Numbered from the stretch's first letter, positions 35,294-44,764 are shown. The stretch: 64,000 nt of DNA from Novosphingobium colocasiae (GCF_014652555.1 NZ_BMZA01000003.1:154309-218308), one strand, 5' to 3'. Notes: generated by a model from the letters alone, not told the origin. Numbers and translations are program-made.

Positions 35294-35337
35294 GGACGCG
35301 CGATAGCCGGGTAGACGGCCCGGCCACAGGATAGAGG

Positions 35338-35368
35338 GGGCGGCGGACTATAGGTTCGCCGCCCTTTT
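35338..35368 (+). terminator. Intrinsic terminator after sciP
   Basis: Stem GGGCGGCG / CGCCGCCC with an 11-nt loop, followed by TTTT. Lies 45 nt after the sciP stop. Confidence 0.85.
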
Positions 35369-35407
35369 GGCTGTGCGCCGCAGAGCCTGACCGCGCCGGG
35401 CATCGAC

Positions 35408-35447
35408 AAAAAGAAAGGCCGGGGCGGCGAACCGTCCCGGCCTTTCC
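35408..35447 (-). terminator. Intrinsic terminator after flagellin
   Basis: On the minus strand GGAAAGGCCGGGACGG pairs with CCGCCCCGGCCTTTC (one mismatch) and is followed by a T-rich stretch. It lies 39 nt beyond the flagellin stop and is convergent with the sciP terminator. Confidence 0.88.
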
Positions 35448-35485
35448 GAAATGTCCCCCCGGCAAGCCGGAGGAGCCTGCTGCTA

Positions 35486-36370
35486 TTAACGGAAGAGCGA
35501 CAGGAGCGTCTGCGGGGCCTGATTGGCGATCGACAGAGCCTGGACGCCCAACTGCTGCTGGACCTGCAGGGCCTGAAGGTTCGCCGATTCCTTCGCGAGG
35601 TCGGCATCGACAAGGCTGCCGATACCCGTGGAGATCACGTCGTTCAGGTTGCTGTTGAAGCTGAGCTGGCCTTCGATCTGGCGCGAACCAGCGCCCAGGT
35701 CGGACAGGCTGGTCTTGACCGTATCGAAGAACGAATCGAGCTTCGTCAGGAGCGCATCGGCTGCGCCGGAACCGGTTCCGGCGGTGCCATCATCGTCGAG
35801 GCCGACGTTGGTGATGTCGGTATCGGTGCCCGAGGCGCCGAATGCCGTATCAGCCGCTTCGCTCAGCGCCTGGTTGGCGACCGTCAGCGTATCGCCGTTG
35901 ATCGACTGCAGAGCGCTCACCTTACCGTCGGTGGCAACCGTGGCTGCCGTACCCTTGAGCAGGTTCGTGCCGTTAAAGCTCGAACCTTCGAGGACCGTGT
36001 TGATCTGCTTCTTCAGAGTCAGCAGGTCGTTCGAGATCGCCTTGCGGCTTTCGTTGTCGAGGCCGGCGTCCGATGCTTCGAGAGCCTTCGACTTCATCTG
36101 GTTGACGAGGTCGGAGATCTGTTCGGCACCGGCGACCGCGACATCCGTGACGCTCTTGGCGTTGTTGAGCGAGGTGGTGACCGCGCCCAGCTTGCCGAGA
36201 TCGCCGCGCAGGGTCTGGGCAACGGTGTACTTCGCGGAGTCATCCTTAGTGGACGCCACGTTCAGACCCGTGGTGATACGGCTCTGCGTGGTTTCCATCG
36301 AGCGGTTGGTGGAGTTGAGGCTCTGGAGAGCCGCCATTGCGCCGCTGTTGGTGTTGACCGAAAACGCCAT
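35486..36370 (-). CDS. fliC: Flagellin
   Basis: A 294-residue flagellin. Both conserved helical ends that form the filament core are present: N-terminal FSVNTNSGAMAALQSLNSTN and RITTGLNVASTKDDSAKY, C-terminal ADLAKESANLQALQVQQQLG and IANQAPQTLLSLFR. The short middle domain is Asp/Thr/Gly-rich with minimal outer domains, as in other alphaproteobacterial flagellins. Secreted by the flagellar export system without a cleaved signal. It has its own promoter region and terminator; a TCATCCTAGAA element lies 73 nt upstream, also found before flgE. Confidence 0.97.
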   Translation of the reverse strand: MAFSVNTNSGAMAALQSLNSTNRSMETTQSRITTGLNVASTKDDSAKYTVAQTLRGDLGKLGAVTTSLNNAKSVTDVAVAGAEQISDLVNQMKSKALEASDAGLDNESRKAISNDLLTLKKQINTVLEGSSFNGTNLLKGTAATVATDGKVSALQSINGDTLTVANQALSEAADTAFGASGTDTDITNVGLDDDGTAGTGSGAADALLTKLDSFFDTVKTSLSDLGAGSRQIEGQLSFNSNLNDVISTGIGSLVDADLAKESANLQALQVQQQLGVQALSIANQAPQTLLSLFR

Positions 36371-36442
36371 TTCAATTTTCCTTCTAGGTTACCGGCCGAT
36401 TCTGCGGCCAATGCGCTCCCGAGAGTTACGGGTGCACCCTTA

Positions 36443-36453
36443 TTCTAGGATGA
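36443..36453 (-). promoter_or_regulatory. TCATCCTAGAA element before fliC
   Basis: Minus-strand TCATCCTAGAA, 73 nt upstream of the fliC ATG. The same 11-mer lies 74 nt upstream of flgE. Likely promoter core or regulator site shared by late genes. Confidence 0.5.
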
Positions 36454-36786
36454 GTGGTTAAAGGATGGTTGCGGCCTGTGGAAAAACTATAATGTTTTGT
36501 GGAGTCAGGCTGTTGTGCTGAACTCGCCCTCGCATCGCCGGGGCGGGAGGAGGTGCCCGTTCCTCGCTTAGGCGCAAACCGTGGGATGGACCCTAAAACC
36601 AGTTCAGGATGACGATCGTCTTATGGAATGCGCGGTGCGTGGGCTGGCTCGTTCGGCCTAAAATGCCACGTCATGCTGAACTCGTTTCAGCATCCATCGG
36701 GCCCCCACGCTGAAGCCCGCAAAGAGAGCCCACATTACCGGAAGCACTCATCCGCAACAAGCGGGGCAGTGGACCTCAAACTAAAC
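36454..36786. other. Intergenic region with interspersed repeat remnants
   Basis: Between fliC and flgH; no gene. It contains CGTCATGCTGAACTCGTTTCAGCATCCA at 36669-36696 and related pieces (GTGCTGAACTCG near 36514, CCAGTTCAGGATGACG near 36599 in opposite orientation), which resemble the ends of short palindromic elements scattered through alphaproteobacterial genomes. The remainder holds no recognised feature. Confidence 0.5.
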
Positions 36787-37569
36787 TCAGAACGGGAACA
36801 GCGCGTCGTAGATCTGCTGGCCCCAGCGGGCCTGCTGCGCATCCGTCAACTGGCCGCGGCCACCGTAGCTGATCCGGGCCTCAGCGATCTGGCTGTGGCG
36901 GATCGAGTTGTCGCGGGCGATGTCTTCGGGCCGGATCACCCCCGATACCACCAGTTCGCGCAGCTCGAAGTTGACCCGCACTTCCTGCTTGCCCCGGATC
37001 GCCAGGTTGCCGTTGGGCAGCACCGTGGTGACGGTGGCCGCCATGGTCATGTTGATCTGTTCCGAACGGGTGGTGTTCCCCGCGCCGACCGCGCTCGACT
37101 TGGATTGGGTGCTCACCAGGTTGCCGGGATCGTTCTTGCCGGGCAGGATTTTCGGGATGACGTTTTCAAGGCCCAGTAACGCGGCGATGCCGCCGCCTTC
37201 ACTGCCGTTGCGGGTGCGGGTGGTGGCGTTATCGACCCGCGCGTTATCGGCGATGTTGATGCGGATGGTGACGATATCGCCCACCCGCGAGGCGCGCTGA
37301 TCGCGAAAGAATGCGCCGCCGCCGGTGCGAAACAGCGATGCCCCGTGGTCCTGTTCGGCCACGGCGGCCGGGCCTTCGGAGGGCGTGGCTTCGTTCGTGG
37401 CGTGGTTGCCCAGCGACGGTTCGAGGCGCGGCGCGATCGGTGCGCCGGGGTCGCTCATCTTGGGGGCCTTGCCGACATTCTGGAGACGGCCGACCGCACC
37501 GCAGCCCGCCAGCAGCAGACTGGCCGAAAGCAGGGCACCGGTGGCGGCGGAAAGGGGCTTGGTCATCAC
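36787..37569 (-). CDS. flgH: Flagellar L-ring protein FlgH
   Basis: A 260-residue outer-membrane lipoprotein forming the L-ring bushing around the rod. The signal ends in lipobox LLLAGC with the modified Cys near residue 23. Conserved FlgH segments follow: SLFRTGGGAFFRDQRASRVGD and DIVTIRINIADNARVD, then LPNGNLAIRGKQEVRVNFE and LVVSGVIRPEDIARDN. It is the last gene of the flgF-flgG-flgA-flgH minus-strand operon; only 5 nt separate it from flgA. Confidence 0.96.
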   Translation of the reverse strand: MMTKPLSAATGALLSASLLLAGCGAVGRLQNVGKAPKMSDPGAPIAPRLEPSLGNHATNEATPSEGPAAVAEQDHGASLFRTGGGAFFRDQRASRVGDIVTIRINIADNARVDNATTRTRNGSEGGGIAALLGLENVIPKILPGKNDPGNLVSTQSKSSAVGAGNTTRSEQINMTMAATVTTVLPNGNLAIRGKQEVRVNFELRELVVSGVIRPEDIARDNSIRHSQIAEARISYGGRGQLTDAQQARWGQQIYDALFPF

Positions 37570-37574
37570 GGTTC

Positions 37575-38008
37575 CTAGGGAGCGAGAATGCGGACTTCGC
37601 CGGCGGCGGCGACGACGCCTTCGAGTGTGCGGTTGGTGGCCAGGCTGATGACGCGCACCGGTTCGCCCCGGCCCGCATCGGCCAGCGCGCGGCCCGGCGA
37701 AGTGATGCGCAGCGCGCCCGAGACGATGGCGATGGTGACATTGTCGCCCCGTCGCACCAGCCGGGCCGAAGCGACATCGCCCGAACGCACCGGCGCGCCG
37801 GCGACGATCCGCCGCACCGCTTCCTGCCCTGCCGCCTCGCCGGGGGTCAGCGCCCCGCGCGAGACCGCGACCGGCACGCGCACGGTCTCGAAATCGCTGC
37901 CCGACAGGATCTCGCCGCGCTCCACCGTGCGCACCAGCACCGGCGTCGGCTCGCCGGCGGGCATGGCGGCGGGAACGCCGGCCGCCAGAAAGAGCAGCGC
38001 GCCGAGCA

Positions 38009-38009
<1 letters not shown>
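37575..38009 (-). CDS. flgA: FlgA, P-ring assembly chaperone
   Basis: A 144-residue periplasmic protein with signal peptide (LGALLFLAAGVPAAMPAG) and an SAF-type domain (VRTVERGEILSGSDFETVRV, EAVRRIVAGAPVRSGDV), followed by the conserved FlgA end (RVISLATNRTLEGVVAAAGEV). It helps FlgI assemble into the P-ring. At 144 residues it is at the short end of the family, lacking the N-terminal extension of E. coli FlgA (about 219). Its start shares a base with the flgG stop. Confidence 0.9.
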
Positions 38010-38794
<785 letters not shown>

Positions 38795-38815
38795 GGGAGG
38801 CGGGTTCCTTCGGGG

Positions 38816-39559
38816 TTAGCCCAGCTTGCTGAGACGATCGATGGCGCGGCGGCGCATGTCGGCGAGATCGGATGAAAGGCGCTGGCTGGTCTGGTAGGAG
38901 CGCAGGACTTCGACCATGTGCGTCGTTTCCGATACCGGCTCGACGTTGGAAGCTTCGACACCGCCCGAACGCAGCTTGGTCTGGGCGGCGCTCAGCGTCC
39001 GGCCGCCGCTGCCGGTCAGCACCCCGTCGCCACGCGCGTCGAGCAGGTTCTCGTCGTCGAAATTGGTAACCGCCAGGCGGCCCACCGGATCGGTGCCCGC
39101 CATCACCGTGCCGTCGCCGGTGATGCGGACCTGGGCAAGCTGGTCCGCCGGGATCGCGATCGGCCGGCCGTTCTCGTCCAGCAGGCGCTGCCCGCCGGAC
39201 GTTGCCAGCTCGCCGCTGTCGAGCACCTTTATGAACCCCGCGCGGGTATAGCCGGTCGATCCGTCCGCCATCTCGATATTGAGATAGCCCGGCCCTTCGA
39301 TCATCACGTCAAGCGGGTTGCCGGTGGCCTGGAACGACCCTTGCGCGATATCGTGGACCGCGCCGTAGTCGAGCACGTAGGCGGTCTGGCGGGCATCGGG
39401 AACCTGCGCTTCGGTGGCGTTTTCGACATAGGCGTGGAACACGGCCTGCTCGCGCTTGTACCCTGCGGTGGAGACGTTCGCCATGTTGTTCGCCGCCACG
39501 TCGAGCTGGCGGCGGAGGGCCTGTTCGTGGCTCAGCAGGACGAAGGAGGAAACGTCCAC
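38816..39559 (-). CDS. flgF: Proximal rod protein FlgF
   Basis: A 247-residue rod protein with the same signature as FlgG: LRRQLDVAANNMANVSTAGY, GNPLDVMIEGPGYLNI, GYTRAGFIKVLDSGELAT and a C-terminal VSETTHMVEVLRSYQTSQRL. A GTG at 39559 is the start because the family N-terminus (VDVSSFVLLSHEQA) begins there; the longer upstream frame is antisense to fliL. First gene of the minus-strand operon and divergent from fliL, sharing the 126-nt promoter region with the palindromic CTATATATAG element. Confidence 0.94.
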   Translation of the reverse strand: MDVSSFVLLSHEQALRRQLDVAANNMANVSTAGYKREQAVFHAYVENATEAQVPDARQTAYVLDYGAVHDIAQGSFQATGNPLDVMIEGPGYLNIEMADGSTGYTRAGFIKVLDSGELATSGGQRLLDENGRPIAIPADQLAQVRITGDGTVMAGTDPVGRLAVTNFDDENLLDARGDGVLTGSGGRTLSAAQTKLRSGGVEASNVEPVSETTHMVEVLRSYQTSQRLSSDLADMRRRAIDRLSKLG

Positions 39560-39621
39560 GGCGCAACCTTTGCAAATAATTCCGCATAACCCGACGCAGG
39601 CACACCCCGGCCGGACGACAA

Positions 39622-39630
39622 TCCTATATA
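39622..39630 (+). promoter_or_regulatory. TCCTATATA element between flgF and fliL
   Basis: TCCTATATA in the fliL direction, within the palindrome CTATATATAG that also reads toward flgF. It lies 56 nt before the fliL start and 63 nt before flgF. Confidence 0.45.
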
Positions 39631-39685
39631 TAGAAGTGAAATCGCGGGCGCGGATGCGGCCCCGCAATTTTCGAAGAGGTAGACA

Positions 39686-40237
39686 GTGAGCGACGAAAAG
39701 ACCGATGCCGCACCGGGCAGCGCCCCGGAAGGATCGGGAGGCGAGGCAGCAAAGCCCGCCGGCAAGGGCCGGCTGATCGCCATTGTCGCCGGCGCGGTGA
39801 TCGTCAGCCTGCTCGCGGGCGGTGGCGGCGTCTACTGGTTCACCCAGCGCGGGACCGGCCATGCGGCCGCCGAGCCGGCTGAAGCCCCGGCGGAAGAGGC
39901 CGATGGCGGCGGCGAAAACGCGGATGCGGATCCGTCCGCCGCCTATATCGAAGTGCCGCCGATGATGGTGAACCTGCGTGGCGGCGGGGCACAGGCGAAG
40001 TTCGTCAAGCTGCGCTTCATCGTCGTCGCTGCCGATGGCAAGACCGATGCGGTCAAGGCGCGGCTGCCGCTGATCCTCGACGCCCTCCAGCCGTTCCTGC
40101 GCGAACTGCGTCCGGACGATCTCAACGGTTCGGCAGCGGTGTTCCGGATCAAGGAGGAAATGCTCCGCCGCAGCACCGAAGCGCTGGGCAAGGGCATGGT
40201 CCGCGACGTGCTCATCCAGGACCTGATCCAGCAATGA
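39686..40237 (+). CDS. fliL: Flagellar basal-body protein FliL
   Basis: A 183-residue single-pass inner-membrane protein that surrounds the stator units and supports torque. A short charged N-terminus is followed by one transmembrane helix (residues 28-50), an Ala/Glu/Asp-rich linker, and the periplasmic FliL domain (YIEVPPMMVNLRGGG, KFVKLRFIVVAADGKTD, ALQPFLRELRPDDLNGS). The GTG start at 39686 follows GAAGAGG. It overlaps fliM by 4 nt, so the pair is coupled, as in other flagellar systems. Confidence 0.93.
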   Translation: MSDEKTDAAPGSAPEGSGGEAAKPAGKGRLIAIVAGAVIVSLLAGGGGVYWFTQRGTGHAAAEPAEAPAEEADGGGENADADPSAAYIEVPPMMVNLRGGGAQAKFVKLRFIVVAADGKTDAVKARLPLILDALQPFLRELRPDDLNGSAAVFRIKEEMLRRSTEALGKGMVRDVLIQDLIQQ

Positions 40238-41202
40238 GCGGCGGGGGCGGCACCGGGACGGGCGGGGTGGACGATCCGATCCGGCTGGCGGCGGTCGATG
40301 GCCAGTCGGTGCCCCGACATGGGCTGAAGGCCGTGCTCGAATCCAACGTCATCAACCACGAACGCCTGCCGATGCTGGAAGTGGTGTGCGAGCGCATGGT
40401 GCGCAATTTCGCCACTTCGATGCGCAACCTCACCTCGGACGCGATCGAGATCAATCTCGATGCGATCACTTCGGTGCGGTTCGGCGATTTCATGGAGAAT
40501 GTCCGCCTGCCGGCGATGTTCGGGGTGTTCCAGGTCAAACCCTGGGAAAGCTACGGCGTGGTCGTGGTCGATTCCGCGCTGACGTACAACATCGTCGATG
40601 CGCTGCTGGGCGGGCGCGGCGGGCGGGTGCTGCCGCCGGAAGGGCGCACCTTCACCAACATCGAATCCAATCTGGTCTCGCGCGTGGTGCAGATGGCGCT
40701 GGACGATCTCGCCCGCGCCTTCGAGGAAATCGCCCCGGTGGCGATGGGGCTGGAACGGATGGAGCTGAGCCCGCGCTTCGCCGCCATCGCCGAGCCGACC
40801 AACGCCGCTGCCGTCGCCACTTATACCGTGCTGATGGAAGGCCGGGGTGGAACCCTGTCGGTCATGCTGCCTTATTCCACCCTTGAGCCGGTGCGCGACA
40901 AGCTGCTGCAGCGGTTCATGGGTGAAAAGGCCGGTCGCGACCGGATGTGGGCGCAGCACATGGCGAGCGAACTCTACAACACGCAAGTGACGGTGGATGT
41001 CGTGCTGGGTGAGAAGATGATGCCGCTGCGCGAAGTGCGCGGCCTTGAAGTTGGCCAGACCATCGCCTTCAGCCACCGGCCTGACGATGCGCTCCAGATC
41101 CACTGCGGCGGCTTGCTGCTGGGGCGGGCGCATATCGGCCAGCGCTCGGGAAACATCGCCATCCGCCTCGTCACCGATATTTCCAAGGGGTATCCGAAAT
41201 GA
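40234..41202 (+). CDS. fliM: Flagellar motor switch protein FliM
   Basis: A 322-residue cytoplasmic C-ring component that mediates direction switching. The middle domain (PMLEVVCERMVRNFATSMRN, VFQVKPWESYGVVVVDSALT) and the GGRG loop are clear, and the C-terminal FliN-like domain (MPLREVRGLEVGQTIAFSHR, IHCGGLLLGRAHIGQRSGNI) is present. The N-terminal CheY-binding EIDALL-type motif is weak. It overlaps fliL and the DUF6468 gene by 4 nt each. Confidence 0.95.
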   Translation: MSGGGGTGTGGVDDPIRLAAVDGQSVPRHGLKAVLESNVINHERLPMLEVVCERMVRNFATSMRNLTSDAIEINLDAITSVRFGDFMENVRLPAMFGVFQVKPWESYGVVVVDSALTYNIVDALLGGRGGRVLPPEGRTFTNIESNLVSRVVQMALDDLARAFEEIAPVAMGLERMELSPRFAAIAEPTNAAAVATYTVLMEGRGGTLSVMLPYSTLEPVRDKLLQRFMGEKAGRDRMWAQHMASELYNTQVTVDVVLGEKMMPLREVRGLEVGQTIAFSHRPDDALQIHCGGLLLGRAHIGQRSGNIAIRLVTDISKGYPK

Positions 41203-41705
41203 GTGTTACCACCGCGATCAACCTCGCCCTCGTGCTGATGTGCCTCTTGGTGATGATCCAGGCGATGCGGATGGACCGCCGCATCCGCGCCCTGCGCGAC
41301 GGCCAGCTTGAACGGGCGGTGGAAGCGCTGGATAACTCGACCCAGCAAGCGCGGCTGGTGTTGGCCGAACTCAAGCGGGTGCTGTCCACCGACGCGGTGG
41401 CCTATGGCGAGATCATCGAGATTTCCCGTGAACTGCGCGACGAGCTTTCGCTGATGATCGGGGTGGGCAATTCGGTGGCCGATCGCATCCTCGATGCGTC
41501 CGACAAGGCGCGCGATCCGGACCCGGCGCGGGGGCGGCCGGTCTCACGTCCGGCAGCATCCTGGGTGGACGAGATGGAGGCAGAGCCGGCGCAGGACCCC
41601 GCGCCGGTCATCGCATCGGAAGCCGCTGCCGCGGCCGAGGAGGGGCGCGATCTGCGCAGCATCGTCTTCTCGCTGTCGTCCCGGCGCGGTAACCGCGTGG
41701 CATGA
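41199..41705 (+). CDS. DUF6468 flagellar-associated protein
   Basis: A 168-residue protein with an N-terminal membrane anchor (INLALVLMCLLVMIQAM) and a helical cytoplasmic part (LRDGQLERAVEALDNSTQQA, QARLVLAELKRVLS, ISRELRDELSLMIG), ending in a Pro/Ala-rich region. This matches the DUF6468 family of alphaproteobacterial flagellar operons, whose function is unknown. It overlaps fliM and the motE-like gene by 4 nt, so it belongs to the fliL operon. Confidence 0.8.
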   Translation: MSVTTAINLALVLMCLLVMIQAMRMDRRIRALRDGQLERAVEALDNSTQQARLVLAELKRVLSTDAVAYGEIIEISRELRDELSLMIGVGNSVADRILDASDKARDPDPARGRPVSRPAASWVDEMEAEPAQDPAPVIASEAAAAAEEGRDLRSIVFSLSSRRGNRVA

Positions 41706-42253
41706 TCGGATCGCTGACCCGGCCCACCCGGCTGCTGCTTGGGGTTGCCGTCCTGGCGGCGGTGGCCAACGCCGTTGCGGTGGCAGCGACCACCGACATC
41801 GCCGACACCAGCCGTCTGGGCGTTTCACTGCGCGAAGCGGCGGCGCGGCGTGATACCATGACGGCGGCTGAGAAGCGCAAGCTCGACATGCGCGAGCAGG
41901 CGGTAAAGGCGAGCGAGGCGCGGCTGGCCGGGCAGGTTCGCCAGCAGCAGGAACAGCAGGCGGCGGCCGCCAAGATGGCGCAAGGATCGGCCGGACCGGC
42001 GGTGCCTTATGACAATCTGGCGCGGATCTACCAGACGATGAAGCCCAATCGAGCCGGGCCGATCTTCGAAAAGCTCGACCTCGAAGTTCAGCGCGAAGTG
42101 GCGACGCGGATGCGCGAACGGGCGACGGCGCAGATCATGGCGAACATGTCGCCCAACGGGGCCGTGGCGCTGTCGATGGCGCTCGCCGGGCGGCGGGTGG
42201 TTGCTGCGCCGGCCGCGAAGGGCACGGCCAAGGCAGCGCCTAGCGCTCGGTAG
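41702..42253 (+). CDS. motE: MotE-family motility protein
   Basis: A 183-residue protein with a signal/anchor helix (LLLGVAVLAAVANAVAVAA), a long coiled coil rich in Lys, Glu, Gln and Arg (about residues 50-100) and a C-terminal MgtE N-domain-like fold (NLARIYQTMKPNRAGPIFEK, DLEVQREVATRMRERATAQI, MSPNGAVALSM). This is the MotE architecture, which in rhizobia stabilises the periplasmic motility protein MotC. MotC itself is not in the window. Last gene of the fliL-fliM-DUF6468-motE operon; its end overlaps a convergent gene by 14 nt. Confidence 0.82.
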   Translation: MIGSLTRPTRLLLGVAVLAAVANAVAVAATTDIADTSRLGVSLREAAARRDTMTAAEKRKLDMREQAVKASEARLAGQVRQQQEQQAAAAKMAQGSAGPAVPYDNLARIYQTMKPNRAGPIFEKLDLEVQREVATRMRERATAQIMANMSPNGAVALSMALAGRRVVAAPAAKGTAKAAPSAR

Positions 42254-42704
42254 CGGATACCTGCACGATCAGGACTTTGGCGATCGTCGGATCGGCTTGC
42301 TTGACCGGTGTCGCGATCATCTGTGCCAGCCGCTCCACATCCACCGGTGCATACGGCGAGGCGCGCAGGCTGGCAAATTCGATCGTGGCGGGCAGGGCGG
42401 CGGCGCGCAGTTGCGGCATGCGCTTGCCGATCGCCGACGCTTCTTCGCCGGATTTGGCCTGAACCGTGACGGTTACGTGCAGCACGCCTTCGACATGTCC
42501 CGAATCGACGATCGGGGCGTCGATCTGGTCCATCGCCAGAAATGATGCATCAGGCGGCGGCAGTTCCACTGCCTTGCGCGCATCGGTGTTGGCCGGCAGG
42601 ACCGGAGTGGCCCAAGTCAGCGGCAACAGACCGACGATGCTCACCATTGTGGGGCTGCGAAGGGATTTCAATTCGATCTCCGGTGCCCGGTCCGTCCCGG
42701 TCAC
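42240..42704 (-). CDS. Hypothetical protein convergent with motE
   Basis: A 154-residue protein. A hydrophobic N-terminal stretch (MVSIVGLLPLTWATPVLPA) could be a signal peptide if translation starts at 42647 rather than at 42704. The rest is alpha/beta with alternating strands (GHVEGVLHVTVTVQAKSGEE, AIGKRMPQLRAAALPATIEF, VERLAQMIATPVKQA), the general pattern of FliL-like or stomatin-like periplasmic domains, but I cannot assign it. Its end overlaps the end of motE. Confidence 0.5.
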   Translation of the reverse strand: MTGTDRAPEIELKSLRSPTMVSIVGLLPLTWATPVLPANTDARKAVELPPPDASFLAMDQIDAPIVDSGHVEGVLHVTVTVQAKSGEEASAIGKRMPQLRAAALPATIEFASLRASPYAPVDVERLAQMIATPVKQADPTIAKVLIVQVSATER

Positions 42705-42708
42705 CTGC

Positions 42709-42718
42709 CCTCTATAAT
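42709..42718 (+). promoter_or_regulatory. CCTCTATAAT element before 42747
   Basis: CTATAAT-type -10-like sequence 28 nt upstream of the small membrane protein ATG, with AAGGAG at 42730 as the ribosome binding site. Same motif family as other flagellar promoters here. Confidence 0.5.
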
Positions 42719-42746
42719 GGGGGGACCCTTAAGGAGTCCTTGAACC

Positions 42747-42971
42747 ATGAGCAGCGATCAGCGTCCGGGCAAAATGCGGGTCGTTTCCGCGGGCCAGACG
42801 CCGGGCCGCCGTCGTGGCGATCAGGTGGGGGCCGATGGCCTGGTGTCCGGCGGACGGGCGCGGGGCGACGGCCTCAGCGGCATGGCGCTGGTCATGCTGT
42901 TCCTGATCGGCTGCGTCGCCGGGGGAGCCTTGCTGATCCTGTCCGGCCTCGTGTCCGCAGCGGATTTCTGA
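42747..42971 (+). CDS. Small membrane protein of flagellar locus
   Basis: A 74-residue protein: a basic cytoplasmic N-terminus of about 40 residues (RPGKMRVVSAGQTPGRRRGD) and one transmembrane helix (ALVMLFLIGCVAGGALLILS). No known family. It has a strong AAGGAG site and ends in TGATG, overlapping the start of the long helical-repeat gene downstream, so the two should be co-translated. The context suggests a role in motility, but nothing in the sequence proves it. Confidence 0.65.
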   Translation: MSSDQRPGKMRVVSAGQTPGRRRGDQVGADGLVSGGRARGDGLSGMALVMLFLIGCVAGGALLILSGLVSAADF

Positions 42972-44764
42972 TGCGGTCGCGGTTGCTGGGGGGCACGGCG
43001 CTGGCGCTGGGTGCGGTGCTGCTATGCGCCACGACAGATGCCCCGTTGCTGCCCTACGGCGTGCTCGGCCCTACCGTCGGCGCGCGTCTGCCCGGCTTCG
43101 CGGCGGACCTTGCGCAGCGCCCGGCGATCGTCGGCGGCGCGGGCTGGGCACCGCTGGCTGATGCGCTGGCGTGGGATCGCCTCATCACCGCCGATACGTC
43201 GCAGCGCCAGGCGGCGCGCTGGGACTATGCGCGCAGCCTGATCGGGGCAGAGCGCGGGCCCGAAGCCATCGGCGTGCTGGAGGCAATGCGTCAGGACGAT
43301 CCGGACCTTGGCATGGTCGATGCCTGGCGGCTGGCGCATGGGGCGGCGCTGACCCTGCTGGGCCGGTCGGACGCGGCGCTGGCCGAACTCGACATGCCGG
43401 GCCTTGCCACCAACCCCGAAGCCTGCCTGTGGCGGATGCGGGCACTGGCGGGGGCAGGGACGGAGATGGCCGAACCGGCGCTGCAACAGATGGCGTGCGC
43501 GGTGCCCGCGCTGGACAAATCGCGCCCTGCGCCCTTCGCGCTGGCAATCGCGGGTGCCAGTCTCGCGGCGGGCCAGCCCGAGGCGACGCTGCGCTGGCTG
43601 TCCGGCCTGCCCGATCGCGATCCCGCCGCCAATGTCCTGCGCGGCCGGGCCGAAGTTGCGCTGGGCCGCCCCGATGCCGCCCGGTTGCGGTTCGGGCGGG
43701 TGGAGCAATCGGGCACACCGGTGCAGCGCATGGATGCGCGGCTGTCGATGCTGGAAAGCGATATCGCCCGCAAGGCGATCGCGCCGGGCAGCGCCTTGCG
43801 CGAACTGAACGAAGTGCGCTTTTCCTGGCGCGGCGATGCCATCGAGGAACGCGCGCTCAGGCTGGCTTACGGTATCGCCGTGGAGCAGAACAATCTGACC
43901 CAGACGCTGTCGGCGGGGGCGGCGCTGGTGCGCTATCACGATGCGGCGGTGAAGGACCCGTCCTTGCTCACCGGCCTGCGTACCCGGCTCAGCGCCGCGA
44001 TCGATCCGGCGCGCAACCTGCCGCTCGACCAAGCGGCGGGGCTGTACTGGGATTACCGCGACATCGCGCCGACCGGGGCCGAGGGCGATCTGATGGCCAG
44101 CCGGCTGGCCGAGCGCCTGCAACAGGCGGGCCTTTACGAGCGCGCGGCGGACCTCCTGTCCTATCAGCTCACCCAGCGCGCCGGCGATCTGGCGCGCGGG
44201 CCGCTGTCGGCACGGGTGGCCGGGCTCTACATCCTCGCCGGAAAGGCCGATCGTGCCCTGCGCACGCTGCGCGAGACGAACGACCCCGGCCTGCCCGATG
44301 ACATGATGGCCGAACGCAAGCGGGTGGAGGCGGCGGCGCTGGCCCAGCTTGGCCGGACGGACGAGGCGATGGCGGCGCTGGACGAATTGCCGGGGTCAGG
44401 CGCGCTGCAGGGCGAGATCCTGTGGCAGCGCCACGAATGGGCGCGCTATGCCGATATCGCGGCCCCGGCCCTGCCGACCGGCCGCGCGCTCGATCCCGTG
44501 GCCCAGGCGCAAGTCCTGCGCTACGCGATCTCGCAGGCGATGCTCGGCAATGGCGACGGGCTGACCCGGCTCCACGCCCGCTATGCCCCGGCCTTCAAGG
44601 GCCTCGCCTCCGCACCGGTGTTCGAGATGCTGACCGGCACCCCGGGTGCCGTCGATCCCGGCAAGCTGGCGCAGGCGATGGCGGCGATTCCATCGGCCAG
44701 CCCGGCGGGCGATTTCGCCGATCTGCTGATGGCCGGAAAGAAAGACCCCGCTACGCCGAAGTGA
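42971..44764 (+). CDS. Secreted helical-repeat (TPR-like) protein
   Basis: A 597-residue exported protein: signal peptide (LLGGTALALGAVLLCATTDA), then almost continuous helix-turn-helix repeats with TPR-like Ala/Leu/Gly spacing (WDYARSLIGAERGPEAIGVL, ALRTLRETNDPG, AALAQLGRTDEAMAALDELP). No catalytic motif is visible. It sits between the motE and flgL operons and is coupled to a small membrane protein, suggesting a periplasmic scaffold specific to this flagellar system. Start at 42971 is where the signal peptide begins; further upstream the frame is not protein-like. Confidence 0.7.
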   Translation: MRSRLLGGTALALGAVLLCATTDAPLLPYGVLGPTVGARLPGFAADLAQRPAIVGGAGWAPLADALAWDRLITADTSQRQAARWDYARSLIGAERGPEAIGVLEAMRQDDPDLGMVDAWRLAHGAALTLLGRSDAALAELDMPGLATNPEACLWRMRALAGAGTEMAEPALQQMACAVPALDKSRPAPFALAIAGASLAAGQPEATLRWLSGLPDRDPAANVLRGRAEVALGRPDAARLRFGRVEQSGTPVQRMDARLSMLESDIARKAIAPGSALRELNEVRFSWRGDAIEERALRLAYGIAVEQNNLTQTLSAGAALVRYHDAAVKDPSLLTGLRTRLSAAIDPARNLPLDQAAGLYWDYRDIAPTGAEGDLMASRLAERLQQAGLYERAADLLSYQLTQRAGDLARGPLSARVAGLYILAGKADRALRTLRETNDPGLPDDMMAERKRVEAAALAQLGRTDEAMAALDELPGSGALQGEILWQRHEWARYADIAAPALPTGRALDPVAQAQVLRYAISQAMLGNGDGLTRLHARYAPAFKGLASAPVFEMLTGTPGAVDPGKLAQAMAAIPSASPAGDFADLLMAGKKDPATPK

